From NCBI GenBank assembly GCA_023408315.1, contig JAEYKI010000008.1:620001-684000 (forward strand): a stretch of DNA of 64,000 bases, in the 5' to 3' direction. Shown here piece after piece: positions 1-8,592 of the stretch (its first letter is position 1; every line of letters begins with the position of its first letter). Both the position numbers and the translations under genes were made by a program. The notes beneath the pieces are model-generated. The model saw only the letters and a program-made list of their open reading frames with translations. It had not been told where the DNA came from and searched no databases. This stretch comes from Bacillota bacterium (GTDB lineage: Bacteria > Bacillota > Clostridia > Christensenellales > Christensenellaceae).

Positions 1-1359
1 ATACGGCCGTTTTTTCTGCCCGTCGCTGTCCACATACACCATATCAAACCGTTCTGCCAGCGCAAAGTCTATCTGCACGGTAAACAATGTGTCTTCCTTG
101 CCAAACACATTGGTAAACTGCACATCCAGCTTGGGCCCGTAGAAAGCCGCCTCGTCGTCCGCTTCGGTATAGTCAAGCCCAATATGATCCAGGATTGTTT
201 TCATAATGGTCTGCGTCCTGTCCCACGCTTCCGGGTCGTTGATGTATTTTTCTGTATGTTTGGGATCCCACTTGGAGAACCGGTAGCGTATATCGTTTTC
301 TATACCCAGGCATTTCATCACGTATTTGATTAAGTCCAAAACGCCCCTAAACTCATCCTCCACCTGCTCTGGCGTGCAGATGATGTGCGCGTCCGCAAGC
401 GTAAATTGCCGCACGCGGATGAGGCCGTGCATCTCGCCCGAAGCCTCGTTGCGGAACAGCGTGGAAGTTTCAGAGTACCGTACAGGCAGCTCTTTATAAG
501 AATGAAGCGTTGCGTTATATATCATGTACTGGAACGGACATGTCATTGGCCTGAGCGCCAGCACCTCTTCGTCCTTTTCTTCATTGCCCAGCACAAACAT
601 ACCGTCGCGGTAATGGTCCCAATGGCCGGATATTTTATACAGGTCGCTCTTGGCCATATAAGGCGTTTTTGTAAACACATAGCCGCGCCGTTCCTCTTCG
701 TCCTCCACAAAGCGCATCAATGTTTGCATGGTTTTTGCGCCTTTTGGCATAATGAGCGGCAGGCCCTGGCCCACGGCCGGATTTGTTGTAAAATATTCAA
801 GCTCCCGGCCCAGTTTGTTGTGGTCGCGCTCCTCCGCATCCTTCATGGCCTGCAGATGCGCGTCAAGCTCTTCACGTGTTTCAAAAGCAGTGCCGTATAT
901 GCGCTGGAGCATCTTGTTTTTTTCGTTTCCCCGCCAGTAAGCGCCGGCTGTTTTCAACAGCTTATGCGCGCGCACAAGTCCCGTGTGCGCCACATGCGGG
1001 CCTGCGCACAGGTCTGTGAAATCACCCATTTTATAAAAAGAGATCACCGCGTCTTCCGGCAGGTCGTTGATTAGTTCCACCTTGTAGGGTTCGCCCGCCT
1101 CCTGCATTTTGGCAATCGCCTCTGCGCGCGGCAACTCAAACCGCTCCAGCTTGATGTTCTGCTTGATAATACGGCCCATTTCTTTTTCAATAGCGGTCAG
1201 GTCTTCGTTGGTAAAGGGCTTGTCCACATCAAAGTCATAATAAAATCCGTCCTTGATCGCGGGGCCTATGGCCAGTTTGGCCGCAGGAAATAGCCGTTTA
1301 ACCGCCGCCGCCAGCACATGGGACGCGGTATGCCTCAGGGTACCCAGGTCGTTTGTCAT
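1..1359 (-). CDS. thrS: Threonine--tRNA ligase, C-terminal part beyond window edge
   Basis: Charges tRNA-Thr with threonine in the cytoplasm. The visible 453 codons carry the N2 editing domain (HTASH near residue 10 and CAGPH near residue 118) and then the class II catalytic core (PMTCPF zinc-site cysteine, RNEASGEMHGL motif 2, ADAHI). The rest, including motif 3 and the anticodon domain, lies outside the window. The ATG at 1359 follows a GAAGG ribosome site, and an in-frame TAA lies 33 bases upstream, so the usual N-terminal TGS domain of about 60 residues is absent. The gene follows ytxC, as in Bacillus. The 125-base gap upstream is too short for an obvious T-box leader and I saw none. Identity is certain; the TGS-less architecture is what the sequence shows. 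Confidence 0.97.
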   Translation of the reverse strand, partial: MTNDLGTLRHTASHVLAAAVKRLFPAAKLAIGPAIKDGFYYDFDVDKPFTNEDLTAIEKEMGRIIKQNIKLERFELPRAEAIAKMQEAGEPYKVELINDLPEDAVISFYKMGDFTDLCAGPHVAHTGLVRAHKLLKTAGAYWRGNEKNKMLQRIYGTAFETREELDAHLQAMKDAEERDHNKLGRELEYFTTNPAVGQGLPLIMPKGAKTMQTLMRFVEDEEERRGYVFTKTPYMAKSDLYKISGHWDHYRDGMFVLGNEEKDEEVLALRPMTCPFQYMIYNATLHSYKELPVRYSETSTLFRNEASGEMHGLIRVRQFTLADAHIICTPEQVEDEFRGVLDLIKYVMKCLGIENDIRYRFSKWDPKHTEKYINDPEAWDRTQTIMKTILDHIGLDYTEADDEAAFYGPKLDVQFTNVFGKEDTLFTVQIDFALAERFDMVYVDSDGQKKRPY

Positions 1360-1484
1360 TATTTTTCGCCTTCTATTCTCAAAATGATTTTAAAAAAACC
1401 ACCTTTGATTATAGGCGAAACAAGCCCTGCTGTCAATCCAGCCGGGTTATCAGCCCACCCAAATACGGGCGTAAATCAGGCGGC

Positions 1485-2348
1485 CTAATCCACCACATGC
1501 ACCCTGCTCTCAAACACAGACTGCACCAGCCGCAGGAATATCGCGTTTGTCCTCTTGGACTTGTGAAAAATGATTTTTGCGGGTGCAATAGCCAGCAAAG
1601 CGCTGAATATTTCATCCTCCACCGTCCTTGCGTCGCCTCCGTCAAACAGGTCGCTGGTATCTATAGTTTTGCCGCCGTCGTCCAGCATCATATAACCGCC
1701 GTCTCTCTGCAAAATATGCACCAGTTCTATTCTGGAAGGGCGTAGATTCACATATGCGCGGAGCAGGTCTATAAATTCGTCGTATTCCGTTTTCACAAAA
1801 CATTTGTTGATATTCTCGTCAACCTTGTCTCGCCAGAACTGGCTGAACTCCTTCAGCCGGAAATCTATAAACCCGTCTATCAGCAGGGTATCGGATTCCT
1901 CCTCCAGATACTGCTTAATCCGGTCCGTTATCTGTTCCCGCAAAAAAATATCTTCGCAAAACCACAATTCTTTCAGCGTGTTTATCAACACATTGCACCT
2001 GAGTTCTTCCGATAAAAAATCGTAATGCTTATTTAAATAGAGAGCAAGGTACCGTGGCTGCCCCACCTGCTCTATAATATCAAAAACCGCATTGCAAACC
2101 GACTCCCCCGCTTTTCCGCCGAGCGAATCCATTTTTATCTTGACAAACTGATCGTCATTTTCTATTTCAATATCCCTGCAACCTAAATTCATCTGACTCA
2201 TTTTGTTTTCCAAAGCCGGCATAAAGACGGCTTTTGCCCGATGGGCGCCAAAATAATACTCCAACTCAAAATCCATCTCCCGAACGATGTCTATACTAGG
2301 GTATGCTGCCGTTGATTCTGTTGTTAATATTCCTTTGGAACCGCACAT
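1485..2348 (-). CDS. ytxC: YtxC-family protein (putative sporulation protein)
   Basis: Matches the YtxC family, whose function is unknown although it is often labelled sporulation-associated. Family hallmarks are in the second half: DGFIDFRLKEF near residue 157, a KTEYDEFIDLLRAYV stretch, and a C-terminal APAKIIFHK...VFESRVHVV block. It has 287 codons from the first ATG, within family range. No good ribosome site precedes 2348. A second ATG 24 codons in directly abuts a GGGAG, so the start is uncertain. It lies immediately upstream of thrS on the same strand, the same order as ytxC-thrS in Bacillus subtilis, which supports the assignment independently of the protein match. Confidence 0.85.
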   Translation of the reverse strand: MCGSKGILTTESTAAYPSIDIVREMDFELEYYFGAHRAKAVFMPALENKMSQMNLGCRDIEIENDDQFVKIKMDSLGGKAGESVCNAVFDIIEQVGQPRYLALYLNKHYDFLSEELRCNVLINTLKELWFCEDIFLREQITDRIKQYLEEESDTLLIDGFIDFRLKEFSQFWRDKVDENINKCFVKTEYDEFIDLLRAYVNLRPSRIELVHILQRDGGYMMLDDGGKTIDTSDLFDGGDARTVEDEIFSALLAIAPAKIIFHKSKRTNAIFLRLVQSVFESRVHVVD

Positions 2349-2372
2349 TTAATCTGCAAATAAATGTAAAAG

Positions 2373-2390
2373 AGCCGCCATGAGGCGGCT
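2373..2390 (-). terminator. Terminator downstream of adhE
   Basis: A 7-bp stem (AGCCGCC/GGCGGCT) with a 4-base loop, followed on the minus strand by CTTTTACATTT. It lies between the adhE stop and the ytxC start and probably ends adhE transcription. The T-tract is weak. Confidence 0.6.
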
Positions 2391-2398
2391 CAGGTTAA

Positions 2399-2438
2399 TG
2401 CCAAACCCCGCATCTTTTCAAAAATGCGGGGTTTGGCA
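2399..2438. other. 15-bp perfect inverted repeat
   Basis: TGCCAAACCCCGCAT and its exact reverse complement are separated by 10 bases, about 40 bases after the adhE stop and just before the terminator at 2373. No T-run follows on either strand. It could be a second element of a double terminator or an mRNA 3'-end stabilising hairpin. Confidence 0.6.
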
Positions 2439-2478
2439 TGATGGCTCGCGCCCGTTATTTTAAATGATATTAAAATTT

Positions 2479-5163
2479 TTATTTTTTCCCGTAATATGCC
2501 TTAAGGTACAACTCCTTTATCTCCTCCACCAGCGGGTAACGGGGGTTTGCTGTTGTGCACTGGTCTTCAAACGCCCGGTAAGCAAGCAGGTCCAGGTTGC
2601 TCAAAAACTCTTTCTCGCTGATGCCGTAGTCCTTAATGCTTTGCGGCATATCCAGTTTCTTGGCCAAGCTGCGTACCGCTTCCACCAATCCCTTTACGCT
2701 GGCCGCGTCATCTTTCTCACCGAATCCCAGATACCGGGAAAGTTTAGCGTATTTCTTATCAGCCACAAATTGCTCATATTTGGGGAATATAGGGAACTTA
2801 ACGGGTTTTTGGGCGTTATACTCAATCACATATGGCAGCATAATGGCATTTGCTCGCCCATGCGGAATGTGGTACTGCCCGCCCAGTTTGTGCGCCATGG
2901 AATGGTTCAAACCCAAAAACGCGTTTGTAAAAGCCATACCCGCGATGCAGGAAGCATTGTGCATAGCTTCCCTGGCCCGCGGGCAATCCGCGCCCTTGTT
3001 GTACGAATCCGCCAAATTCTCAAACACCAGCTCGCACGCCTTCACCGCCAACCCGTCCGTGTAGTCCGAGGCCATTACAGATACATATGCTTCAATTGCG
3101 TGGGTCAATACGTCCAGCCCCGTGTCCGCCGTGATTCCTTTGGGCATGGATGCGGCAAACTGCGGATCAATGATCGCGACCGTGGGGGTCAGCGCGTAGT
3201 CTGCCAGCGGGTATTTCACGTTGCCGTTTTCCTTATCTGTGATAACGGAAAAGCTGGTTACTTCGCTTCCTGTGCCGGATGTGGTGGGAACGGCCACAAA
3301 TTTGGCTTTCTCGCCCAAACGCGGGAACTTGAACGCACGCTTGCGGATATCCAGAAATTTGAGGCGCAACCCTTCAAAGTCTGTATCCGGGTGTTCATAA
3401 AACAGCCACATGCCCTTGGCCGCGTCAATCGCGCTGCCGCCGCCCAAGGCGATAATCACGTCCGGCCTAAACTCACGCATCCTGTTGACACCGCGCATAA
3501 TGGTCTGCACGCTTGGATCGGGCTCCACATCCGCAAATATCTCGCTGTGGCAGTATTCCAGGCGTTTGCGCAAATAGTACAGCACTTTATCAACATACCC
3601 AAGCTTCATCATCACCTGGTCGGTTACAATGAACGCGCGGCTTATCTCAGGCATTTTCTCCAGGTATTCAATGCACCCGTGCTCAAAATAAATGCGGGGC
3701 GGAATCTTGAACCACTGCATGTTGACCCTCCTCTGGGCAATCTTTTTCACGTTGATCAGGTTTACCGTAGACACGTTGGATGTTGTGGAATTATGCCCAT
3801 AAGAACCGCAGCCCAAAGTAAGGGACGGGGTATTGGTATTATAGATGTCACCGATAGCGCCCTGAGACGAGGGCGAGTTGACGATTACCCGGCCCACCTT
3901 CATTTGACGGCCAAATTCCTCAATCAGCTTTTTATCGTCGGAATGAATCACTGCAGAGTGGCCAAGGCCGCCCAGGCGGAGCATTTTTTCCGCTATCTCA
4001 AACCCTTCCTTGCTGTTCTTAACCACATAATAAGCCAGTACCGGGGAAAGTTTTTCCATGGAAAGCGGATATTCAAAGCCAACATCGTCCAGTTTGGCAA
4101 TCAATATCTTTGTTTTTTCGTCCACTTCAATCCCTGCTTCACGCGCAATCCAAGCGGCCGTTTTTCCCACCACCGCAGGATTCACCTGCCGTTTGTCTAT
4201 CTTGATAACAAAATTGGCAACCTTCCTGGTCTCTTCCTCATTCAGAAAATAGCAGTTGTTCTCTTTCATAAACTGCTCAAATTCCGTACTGATCTCCTTG
4301 TCTACAATCGCAGCCTGCTCGGAAGCGCAGATCATTCCGTTGTCAAACGTCTTGGAAATCATCAAATCGGTTGCCGCACGCTTTACACTGGCGGTTTTTT
4401 CTATATAGCACGGTACGTTGCCGGGGCCCACGCCCAGAGCGGGTTTGCCCGCGCTGTACGCTGATTTCACCATGCCGGAACCCCCGGTCGCAAGTATCAA
4501 GGATACGCCCGGGTGGTTCATCAGCTTGTTTGTCGCCTCAATGGACGGATTGGTGATCCACTGGATGCAATGTTTAGGCGCCCCAGCCTTGATTGCGGCC
4601 CGAAGCAAAATTTGCGCCGAGTAGGCCGAGCAATTCTGCGAAGAGGGATGGAACGCAAATATGATAGGATTTCTGGTTTTTGCGCAGATAATCGCCTTGA
4701 ACATGGTAGTGGAAGTCGGGTTGGTCACCGGCGTTACGCCCGCAACAACGCCTACCGGCTCGGCCACATTTTCGTATCCTTCCATTTCATTCTCTTCTAT
4801 GATTCCAACCGTCCTCTGATCCTTGATGGAATTCCAAACGTATTCTGTGGCAAAAATATTCTTGATCACCTTGTCTTCAAATACACCGCGGCCGGTTTCC
4901 TCAACAGCCATGCGGGCGATTTCCATATGGTTCTCCAAGCCGGCCAGCGCCATCTCGTGCACTATGCCGTCCACCTGCTCCTGATCCATTTCCAGGTACT
5001 GTTCCAGCGCCTTATTGGCATTGGCAACCAATTCGTTAATCATTGTGTCCACATCTCCCATAGGCTCCGGCGTTTTTATATCCCTCACCTGCGCCGCTTT
5101 TTTGGCTGCCGCAACACTATTTCCTTCCATTGGTTCCACGGCTTGGTATTCTGTTTTTGCCAT
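2479..5163 (-). CDS. adhE: Bifunctional acetaldehyde-CoA/alcohol dehydrogenase
   Basis: Converts acetyl-CoA to ethanol in two NADH-dependent steps, regenerating NAD during fermentation. The 894 residues match the full-length family. An N-terminal aldehyde dehydrogenase half includes GVVAGVTPVTNPTST and the catalytic cysteine in NGMICASEQ. A C-terminal iron-dependent alcohol dehydrogenase half includes GGGSAIDAAK, the metal-binding GLDVLTHAIEAY region and NHSMAHKLGG. The ATG at 5163 has a GGGAGGG ribosome site 8 bases upstream. The protein has an extra N-terminal leader of about 35 residues before the conserved region. It is monocistronic, with two Rex-like operators in its upstream region and a terminator behind. 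AdhE normally polymerises into spirosomes; this cannot be judged here. Confidence 0.97.
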   Translation of the reverse strand: MAKTEYQAVEPMEGNSVAAAKKAAQVRDIKTPEPMGDVDTMINELVANANKALEQYLEMDQEQVDGIVHEMALAGLENHMEIARMAVEETGRGVFEDKVIKNIFATEYVWNSIKDQRTVGIIEENEMEGYENVAEPVGVVAGVTPVTNPTSTTMFKAIICAKTRNPIIFAFHPSSQNCSAYSAQILLRAAIKAGAPKHCIQWITNPSIEATNKLMNHPGVSLILATGGSGMVKSAYSAGKPALGVGPGNVPCYIEKTASVKRAATDLMISKTFDNGMICASEQAAIVDKEISTEFEQFMKENNCYFLNEEETRKVANFVIKIDKRQVNPAVVGKTAAWIAREAGIEVDEKTKILIAKLDDVGFEYPLSMEKLSPVLAYYVVKNSKEGFEIAEKMLRLGGLGHSAVIHSDDKKLIEEFGRQMKVGRVIVNSPSSQGAIGDIYNTNTPSLTLGCGSYGHNSTTSNVSTVNLINVKKIAQRRVNMQWFKIPPRIYFEHGCIEYLEKMPEISRAFIVTDQVMMKLGYVDKVLYYLRKRLEYCHSEIFADVEPDPSVQTIMRGVNRMREFRPDVIIALGGGSAIDAAKGMWLFYEHPDTDFEGLRLKFLDIRKRAFKFPRLGEKAKFVAVPTTSGTGSEVTSFSVITDKENGNVKYPLADYALTPTVAIIDPQFAASMPKGITADTGLDVLTHAIEAYVSVMASDYTDGLAVKACELVFENLADSYNKGADCPRAREAMHNASCIAGMAFTNAFLGLNHSMAHKLGGQYHIPHGRANAIMLPYVIEYNAQKPVKFPIFPKYEQFVADKKYAKLSRYLGFGEKDDAASVKGLVEAVRSLAKKLDMPQSIKDYGISEKEFLSNLDLLAYRAFEDQCTTANPRYPLVEEIKELYLKAYYGKK

Positions 5164-5204
5164 CTTATTTTCCCTCCCGTAAATATTGAAACTTTTTATC
5201 TCAA

Positions 5205-5222
5205 CAACTGTATATGCAGTTG
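5205..5222. promoter_or_regulatory. Inverted repeat at likely adhE promoter
   Basis: CAACTG-N6-CAGTTG, a 6-6-6 palindrome whose centre (CATATA on the minus strand) could overlap the adhE -10 region. It sits 2 bases from the nearer Rex-like site. It could be an operator or a leader hairpin. Confidence 0.35.
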
Positions 5223-5223
5223 A

Positions 5224-5241
5224 TTGTTATTTATTTCACAA
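5224..5241. promoter_or_regulatory. Rex-like operator 1 upstream of adhE
   Basis: TTGTTATTTATTTCACAA, an 18-base element with the outer halves of the Rex consensus TTGTGAANNNNTTCACAA. Rex is the NADH/NAD-responsive repressor that commonly controls adhE in Firmicutes. Its centre is about 70 bases upstream of the adhE start codon. No rex gene is in this window. Confidence 0.55.
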
Positions 5242-5251
5242 ATTTTTATAT

Positions 5252-5269
5252 TAGTTATTTATTTCACAA
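5252..5269. promoter_or_regulatory. Rex-like operator 2 upstream of adhE
   Basis: TAGTTATTTATTTCACAA differs from the first element at only two positions and lies 28 bases further upstream. The spacing, close to an integral number of helical turns, fits a tandem site for the same regulator. Confidence 0.5.
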
Positions 5270-5406
5270 TATTATTATCTAATTTTGATAATTTTTTGTC
5301 AATCTCCTTCAGGCATATATATACCCTTATTTTTCTATCATAAGCGCCAAAATATTCCGCAAAGTACGAATTGCTATATTTTTCTTTATATTTTGTCAAT
5401 TTTTAT

Positions 5407-5711
5407 TTATTGAAATAAAAAAGCGCCTTTTGTAGCGCATAAATAATCATTTACAAACAGCAGGCTGATGTGGTTGGCGTCCCGCAAGGCAAGCACGCCA
5501 GCCAGACTGTCCCCCGCCGGACATCCCCAAAAAAGCATCTCTTTGCGTTTTACCCGCTAACGGATAAAATCCGCCCCAATAAAATCCAGGAATGTATCAA
5601 TTCCTTCCCGCGGATACTCGGGAGAGCCTCAAATTCCATAAAAATATCCCATACCAGTGCAAGAGCATTTGGCAGATCATTTTATTTTAAAGCTATCACA
5701 TCCATTTTCAT
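5407..5711 (-). pseudogene. Decayed GNAT-family acetyltransferase
   Basis: Reading the minus strand gives a recognisable GNAT N-acetyltransferase N-terminal half broken in several places. It starts MKMDVIALK, then has an in-frame TAA. It continues NALALVWDIFMEFEA, needs a frame change near 5610, then reads PEYPREGIDTFLDFIGADF, has a TAG, and resumes with GDSLAGVLALRDANHISLLF before stopping. The stretches VWDIFMEFEAPEY and NHISLLFV are typical of small GNAT proteins of about 150 residues. The acetyl-CoA-binding motif and everything after it are missing. With two stops, one frameshift and a truncation it cannot make a working enzyme. It fills most of the gap between adhE and the NTF2-like gene. 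Confidence 0.75.
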
Positions 5712-5730
5712 TCAATCCTTATCAGGTATT

Positions 5731-6084
5731 TTATTCGATGGGCAGATTGTGCTGCTTTAAAAATGTAAGTTTGTCCCAGTATCCCCTTTGAAAAATAATT
5801 TTATCGTTTACAACCTTAAAAAAGCCGCACCCTCTCAATCCCACAGGGTCGCGCCATTCCATGATTGCCCACTCGCCGTCTTCAAATATATTTTCCACAA
5901 TACAGACCATTTTAGAGCGCGCAAACTCATTCTCGAAAAAAGTTTTTATAGCTTTCCTGCCAACAACCGGTTCTTCCGCAACCTGATGGTTTACAGCGTT
6001 CTCGTTGTATAAATCTGCAAGTTTTTGAACGTCTGCTTCGTTAAAAGCGTTTACAAACCGCAGTAAAACTTCTCTTGGCCGCAT
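5731..6084 (-). CDS. SnoaL/NTF2-like small protein
   Basis: A 117-residue single-domain protein with the cone-shaped NTF2/SnoaL pattern: an N-terminal helix (VLLRFVNAFNEADVQKLADLY), then NAVNHQ, GRKAIKTFFENEF, and alternating beta strands with EWRDP and GCGFFKVVNDKI. Members are isomerases, cyclases or ligand-binding proteins of diverse role, so no reaction can be assigned. I chose the ATG at 6084 because a GGGAGGGAG ribosome site precedes it; the longer reading from 6108 would start inside that site. It begins about 30 bases after the nadC stop and is probably co-transcribed with nadB-nadC, but no link to NAD synthesis is known to me. Confidence 0.75.
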   Translation of the reverse strand: MRPREVLLRFVNAFNEADVQKLADLYNENAVNHQVAEEPVVGRKAIKTFFENEFARSKMVCIVENIFEDGEWAIMEWRDPVGLRGCGFFKVVNDKIIFQRGYWDKLTFLKQHNLPIE

Positions 6085-6111
6085 GGCATGACACGCTCCC
6101 TCCCGCATTAC

Positions 6112-6945
6112 CTATTCAAACCGCAAACTAATGTCTGCAGCTCGTATGGTATGTGTTAGCGCGCCGATGGATATAATGTCCACGCCGGTTGCCGCAACCT
6201 CTTTTAAATCCCGGTCCCCCATGTTGCCCGAGGCTTCCACCAAAGCCCGGCCGCCAATCGTCTCCACAGCCTTTGCCATATCTTCCACAGTCATGTTGTC
6301 CAGCATAATAATATCCGCGCCGCAGGTCAACGCCTCGCGAATCATATCAAAGTCTTCCACTTCCACCTCAATCTTCATGGTATGAGGAATCCCGGCCCGC
6401 GCCGCCTCCACCGCCTGCGCAATGCCTCCCGCAGCTTTGATATGGTTATCCTTGATCAACACCCCGTCGGAGAGGCAAAACCGGTGATTCCTGCCGCCTC
6501 CCACGCGCACCGCATACTTTTCCAGCGCGCGCAGCCCGGGCGTTGTTTTGCGGGTGTCCGTAATCATGGCACGGGTGCCCGCAACCTGCTCCACGCAATA
6601 CCTTGTGCGGTTTGCAATGCCACTCATGCGCTGCAGCAGGTTTAATGCCACGCGCTCGCCTTCCAGCACAGCCCTTGCGTTGCCGGTTATGTTTGCAAGC
6701 ACATCTCCTTTACGCGCAATGCTTCCTTCCTCTGCAAGCAGTTCCATTACAATTTCCGAATCAATCAATGTAAACACCCTGGCAGCCACGTCCAGGCCGC
6801 ACACAACGGTGTCTTCCTTCGCAATCAATCTGCCGCGTACCGTCTTATCCGCAGGAACAGTGCTGGCTGCGGTAATATCCCCCCAGCCAATATCCTCGCG
6901 AAGCGCGTTCATAATCATTTCGTCCACCACAAAAAAATCCAGCAT
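6112..6945 (-). CDS. nadC: Nicotinate-nucleotide pyrophosphorylase (quinolinate phosphoribosyltransferase)
   Basis: Converts quinolinate and PRPP to nicotinate mononucleotide in de novo NAD synthesis. At 277 residues it is full length. Diagnostic stretches are DTRKTTPGLRALEKYAV followed by GGGRNHRFCLSDGVLIKDNHI (substrate and phosphate contacts), then EVEVE and the C-terminal barrel ending in ISIGALTHT. It lies 20 bases downstream of nadB on the same strand, the common Firmicute nadB-nadC order. No nadA (quinolinate synthase) is present in the window, so the partner enzyme must be encoded elsewhere. Confidence 0.97.
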   Translation of the reverse strand: MLDFFVVDEMIMNALREDIGWGDITAASTVPADKTVRGRLIAKEDTVVCGLDVAARVFTLIDSEIVMELLAEEGSIARKGDVLANITGNARAVLEGERVALNLLQRMSGIANRTRYCVEQVAGTRAMITDTRKTTPGLRALEKYAVRVGGGRNHRFCLSDGVLIKDNHIKAAGGIAQAVEAARAGIPHTMKIEVEVEDFDMIREALTCGADIIMLDNMTVEDMAKAVETIGGRALVEASGNMGDRDLKEVAATGVDIISIGALTHTIRAADISLRFE

Positions 6946-6965
6946 ATCAAATCTCCTCCGGGCCT

Positions 6966-8510
6966 TTATTCCACTTCGTCGCTGCGAAAATGCGCACCCA
7001 CGCTATTTTTGCGTTTCAGCGCCGCATTTAGTATTTCCAGGCCCACGGTAGCCATATTCAATGTTTCCACATGCAGGCGGCTTGCCAGATTCATGCCTTT
7101 CAGTTGATCGTAATAGCCTCCAATCACGCCTCTGGCTTCCTCCATTTTAGCCTTGTTGCGGATAATGCCGCCTTTTTTAGTCATATTTCTGCGTATCTGT
7201 GTGCGGCACGCGTCAAAATCAATTCCAATCACGTCACCCCGGCATTCACCCGGCATCTCTGCCTGGCCGCGCACCCCTGCCTCCCGGTTATTGATATCCT
7301 GGCTGCACCGGTTGCCAAACACCAGGCATTCCAAAAGAGAATTGCTCGCCAGCCTGTTTGCGCCGTGCACGCCCGTGCAGGAAGATTCTCCGCAGGCATA
7401 TAACCCCTCCACGTTTGTGCGGCCCCAAAGGTCGGTTCTGATGCCGCCCATAAAGTAATGCTGCACCGGTATCACGGGTATCCAGTTCATGGCAATGTCT
7501 ATGCCGCGCTTCATGCATTCCTCATAGATCACCGGGAACCGTTTGCTCAAAAACTCACGGGAACGCGCGGTGATGTCCAGGTACACATTGGGCAGGTCGT
7601 ATTTCTTCATCTGGCTCGCAATGGCCCGCGTCACAATGTCGCGCGGCGCCAGGTCCGCCATGGGATGCACATCCTGCATAAAAGGCTCCCATTTGCGGTT
7701 GCGCAATATCGCGCCTTCTCCGCGCAGCGCTTCGGAAATCAAAAAATACCGCATGTTTGCGTCCGGATGGATAAGCGCCGTGGGGTGGAACTGCACAAAC
7801 TCCATGTTCTGCAGAACGGCTCCCGCCCGCAAGGCGGACGCAATCCCGTCTCCCGTGGCGATGTTGGAATTGGTCGAGTTGCGGTATACCCTGCCAACGC
7901 CCCCGGTCGCAACAATCACATATAGGCTGCGGATCACAATATTGCATCCCGCGGCGTCCTGTGCCAGCACGCCTGCCACGGCGCCGTTTCGGTCCGTCAG
8001 AATATCAAACACGGTCATGCCGTTCAGAATGTTTATATTCTCTCTCTTGGACGCCTGCGCGGCAAGCGTGGTGGTCAGGTGCAGCCCCGTGGCGTCTCCG
8101 CCGCAATGTATGATGCGGTTAAAGGTGTGCGCGCCCTCGCGGGAAACAACAATGTTGCCGCCGGCGTCCCTGTCAAACGGCACGCCCAGTTCCAATGTCT
8201 TTTGTATCTCACGCGGGCCTTCCTCCACCAGTACGCGCACGGCCTGCTCGTCGCACAGTCCCGCGCCCGCAATCAGCGTATCCTCAATATGGCTCAGCGT
8301 GGAATCCCCTTCAAGCACAACCGAGGCAATGCCCCCCTGCGCATACATGGAATTGGATTCCTCCAGTCCCCGTTTGTTCAAAAGCGCAACAGAAAGGCGG
8401 CTGTCCAGGTTCAACGCCGCGTACAAGCCCGCCGCGCCCGCCCCAAACACAATTACGTCCGCATCTATCGTATGGCCAATTTGCATGGCGGCAACGGCAT
8501 ATTCTCTCAT
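6966..8510 (-). CDS. nadB: L-aspartate oxidase
   Basis: Flavoprotein that oxidises L-aspartate to iminoaspartate, the first step of de novo NAD synthesis. In anaerobes fumarate is the usual electron acceptor. At 514 residues it is full length. It shows the FAD-binding VIVFGAGAAGLYAALNL motif, SNSMYAQGGIASVV, HCGGDATGLH, the fumarate-reductase-type EALRGEGAILRN and the C-terminal FAD contact ACGESSCTGVHGANRLASNS. The ATG at 8510 has an AAGGAG ribosome site 9 bases upstream. It is first of an apparent nadB-nadC-NTF2-like operon. Confidence 0.97.
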   Translation of the reverse strand: MREYAVAAMQIGHTIDADVIVFGAGAAGLYAALNLDSRLSVALLNKRGLEESNSMYAQGGIASVVLEGDSTLSHIEDTLIAGAGLCDEQAVRVLVEEGPREIQKTLELGVPFDRDAGGNIVVSREGAHTFNRIIHCGGDATGLHLTTTLAAQASKRENINILNGMTVFDILTDRNGAVAGVLAQDAAGCNIVIRSLYVIVATGGVGRVYRNSTNSNIATGDGIASALRAGAVLQNMEFVQFHPTALIHPDANMRYFLISEALRGEGAILRNRKWEPFMQDVHPMADLAPRDIVTRAIASQMKKYDLPNVYLDITARSREFLSKRFPVIYEECMKRGIDIAMNWIPVIPVQHYFMGGIRTDLWGRTNVEGLYACGESSCTGVHGANRLASNSLLECLVFGNRCSQDINNREAGVRGQAEMPGECRGDVIGIDFDACRTQIRRNMTKKGGIIRNKAKMEEARGVIGGYYDQLKGMNLASRLHVETLNMATVGLEILNAALKRKNSVGAHFRSDEVE

Positions 8511-8592
8511 CTGGTTCTCTCCTTAGGTCTGATAATTTCTTATGGAACATCATACCACAAAAAAGAAAGAAAAAAACTCTCTTTTTGACAGG

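Noticed and set aside
1360..1484. T-box leader for thrS
   Set aside because: The gap is too short and no T-box core sequence or terminator hairpin was found.
2464..4464. 666-codon plus-strand open frame
   Set aside because: It is antisense to adhE, has no ribosome site and shows no protein-family pattern. Long antisense frames are expected opposite codon-biased genes.
7543..8526. 327-codon plus-strand open frame
   Set aside because: Antisense to nadB; composition is that of a complement frame and no motif is present.
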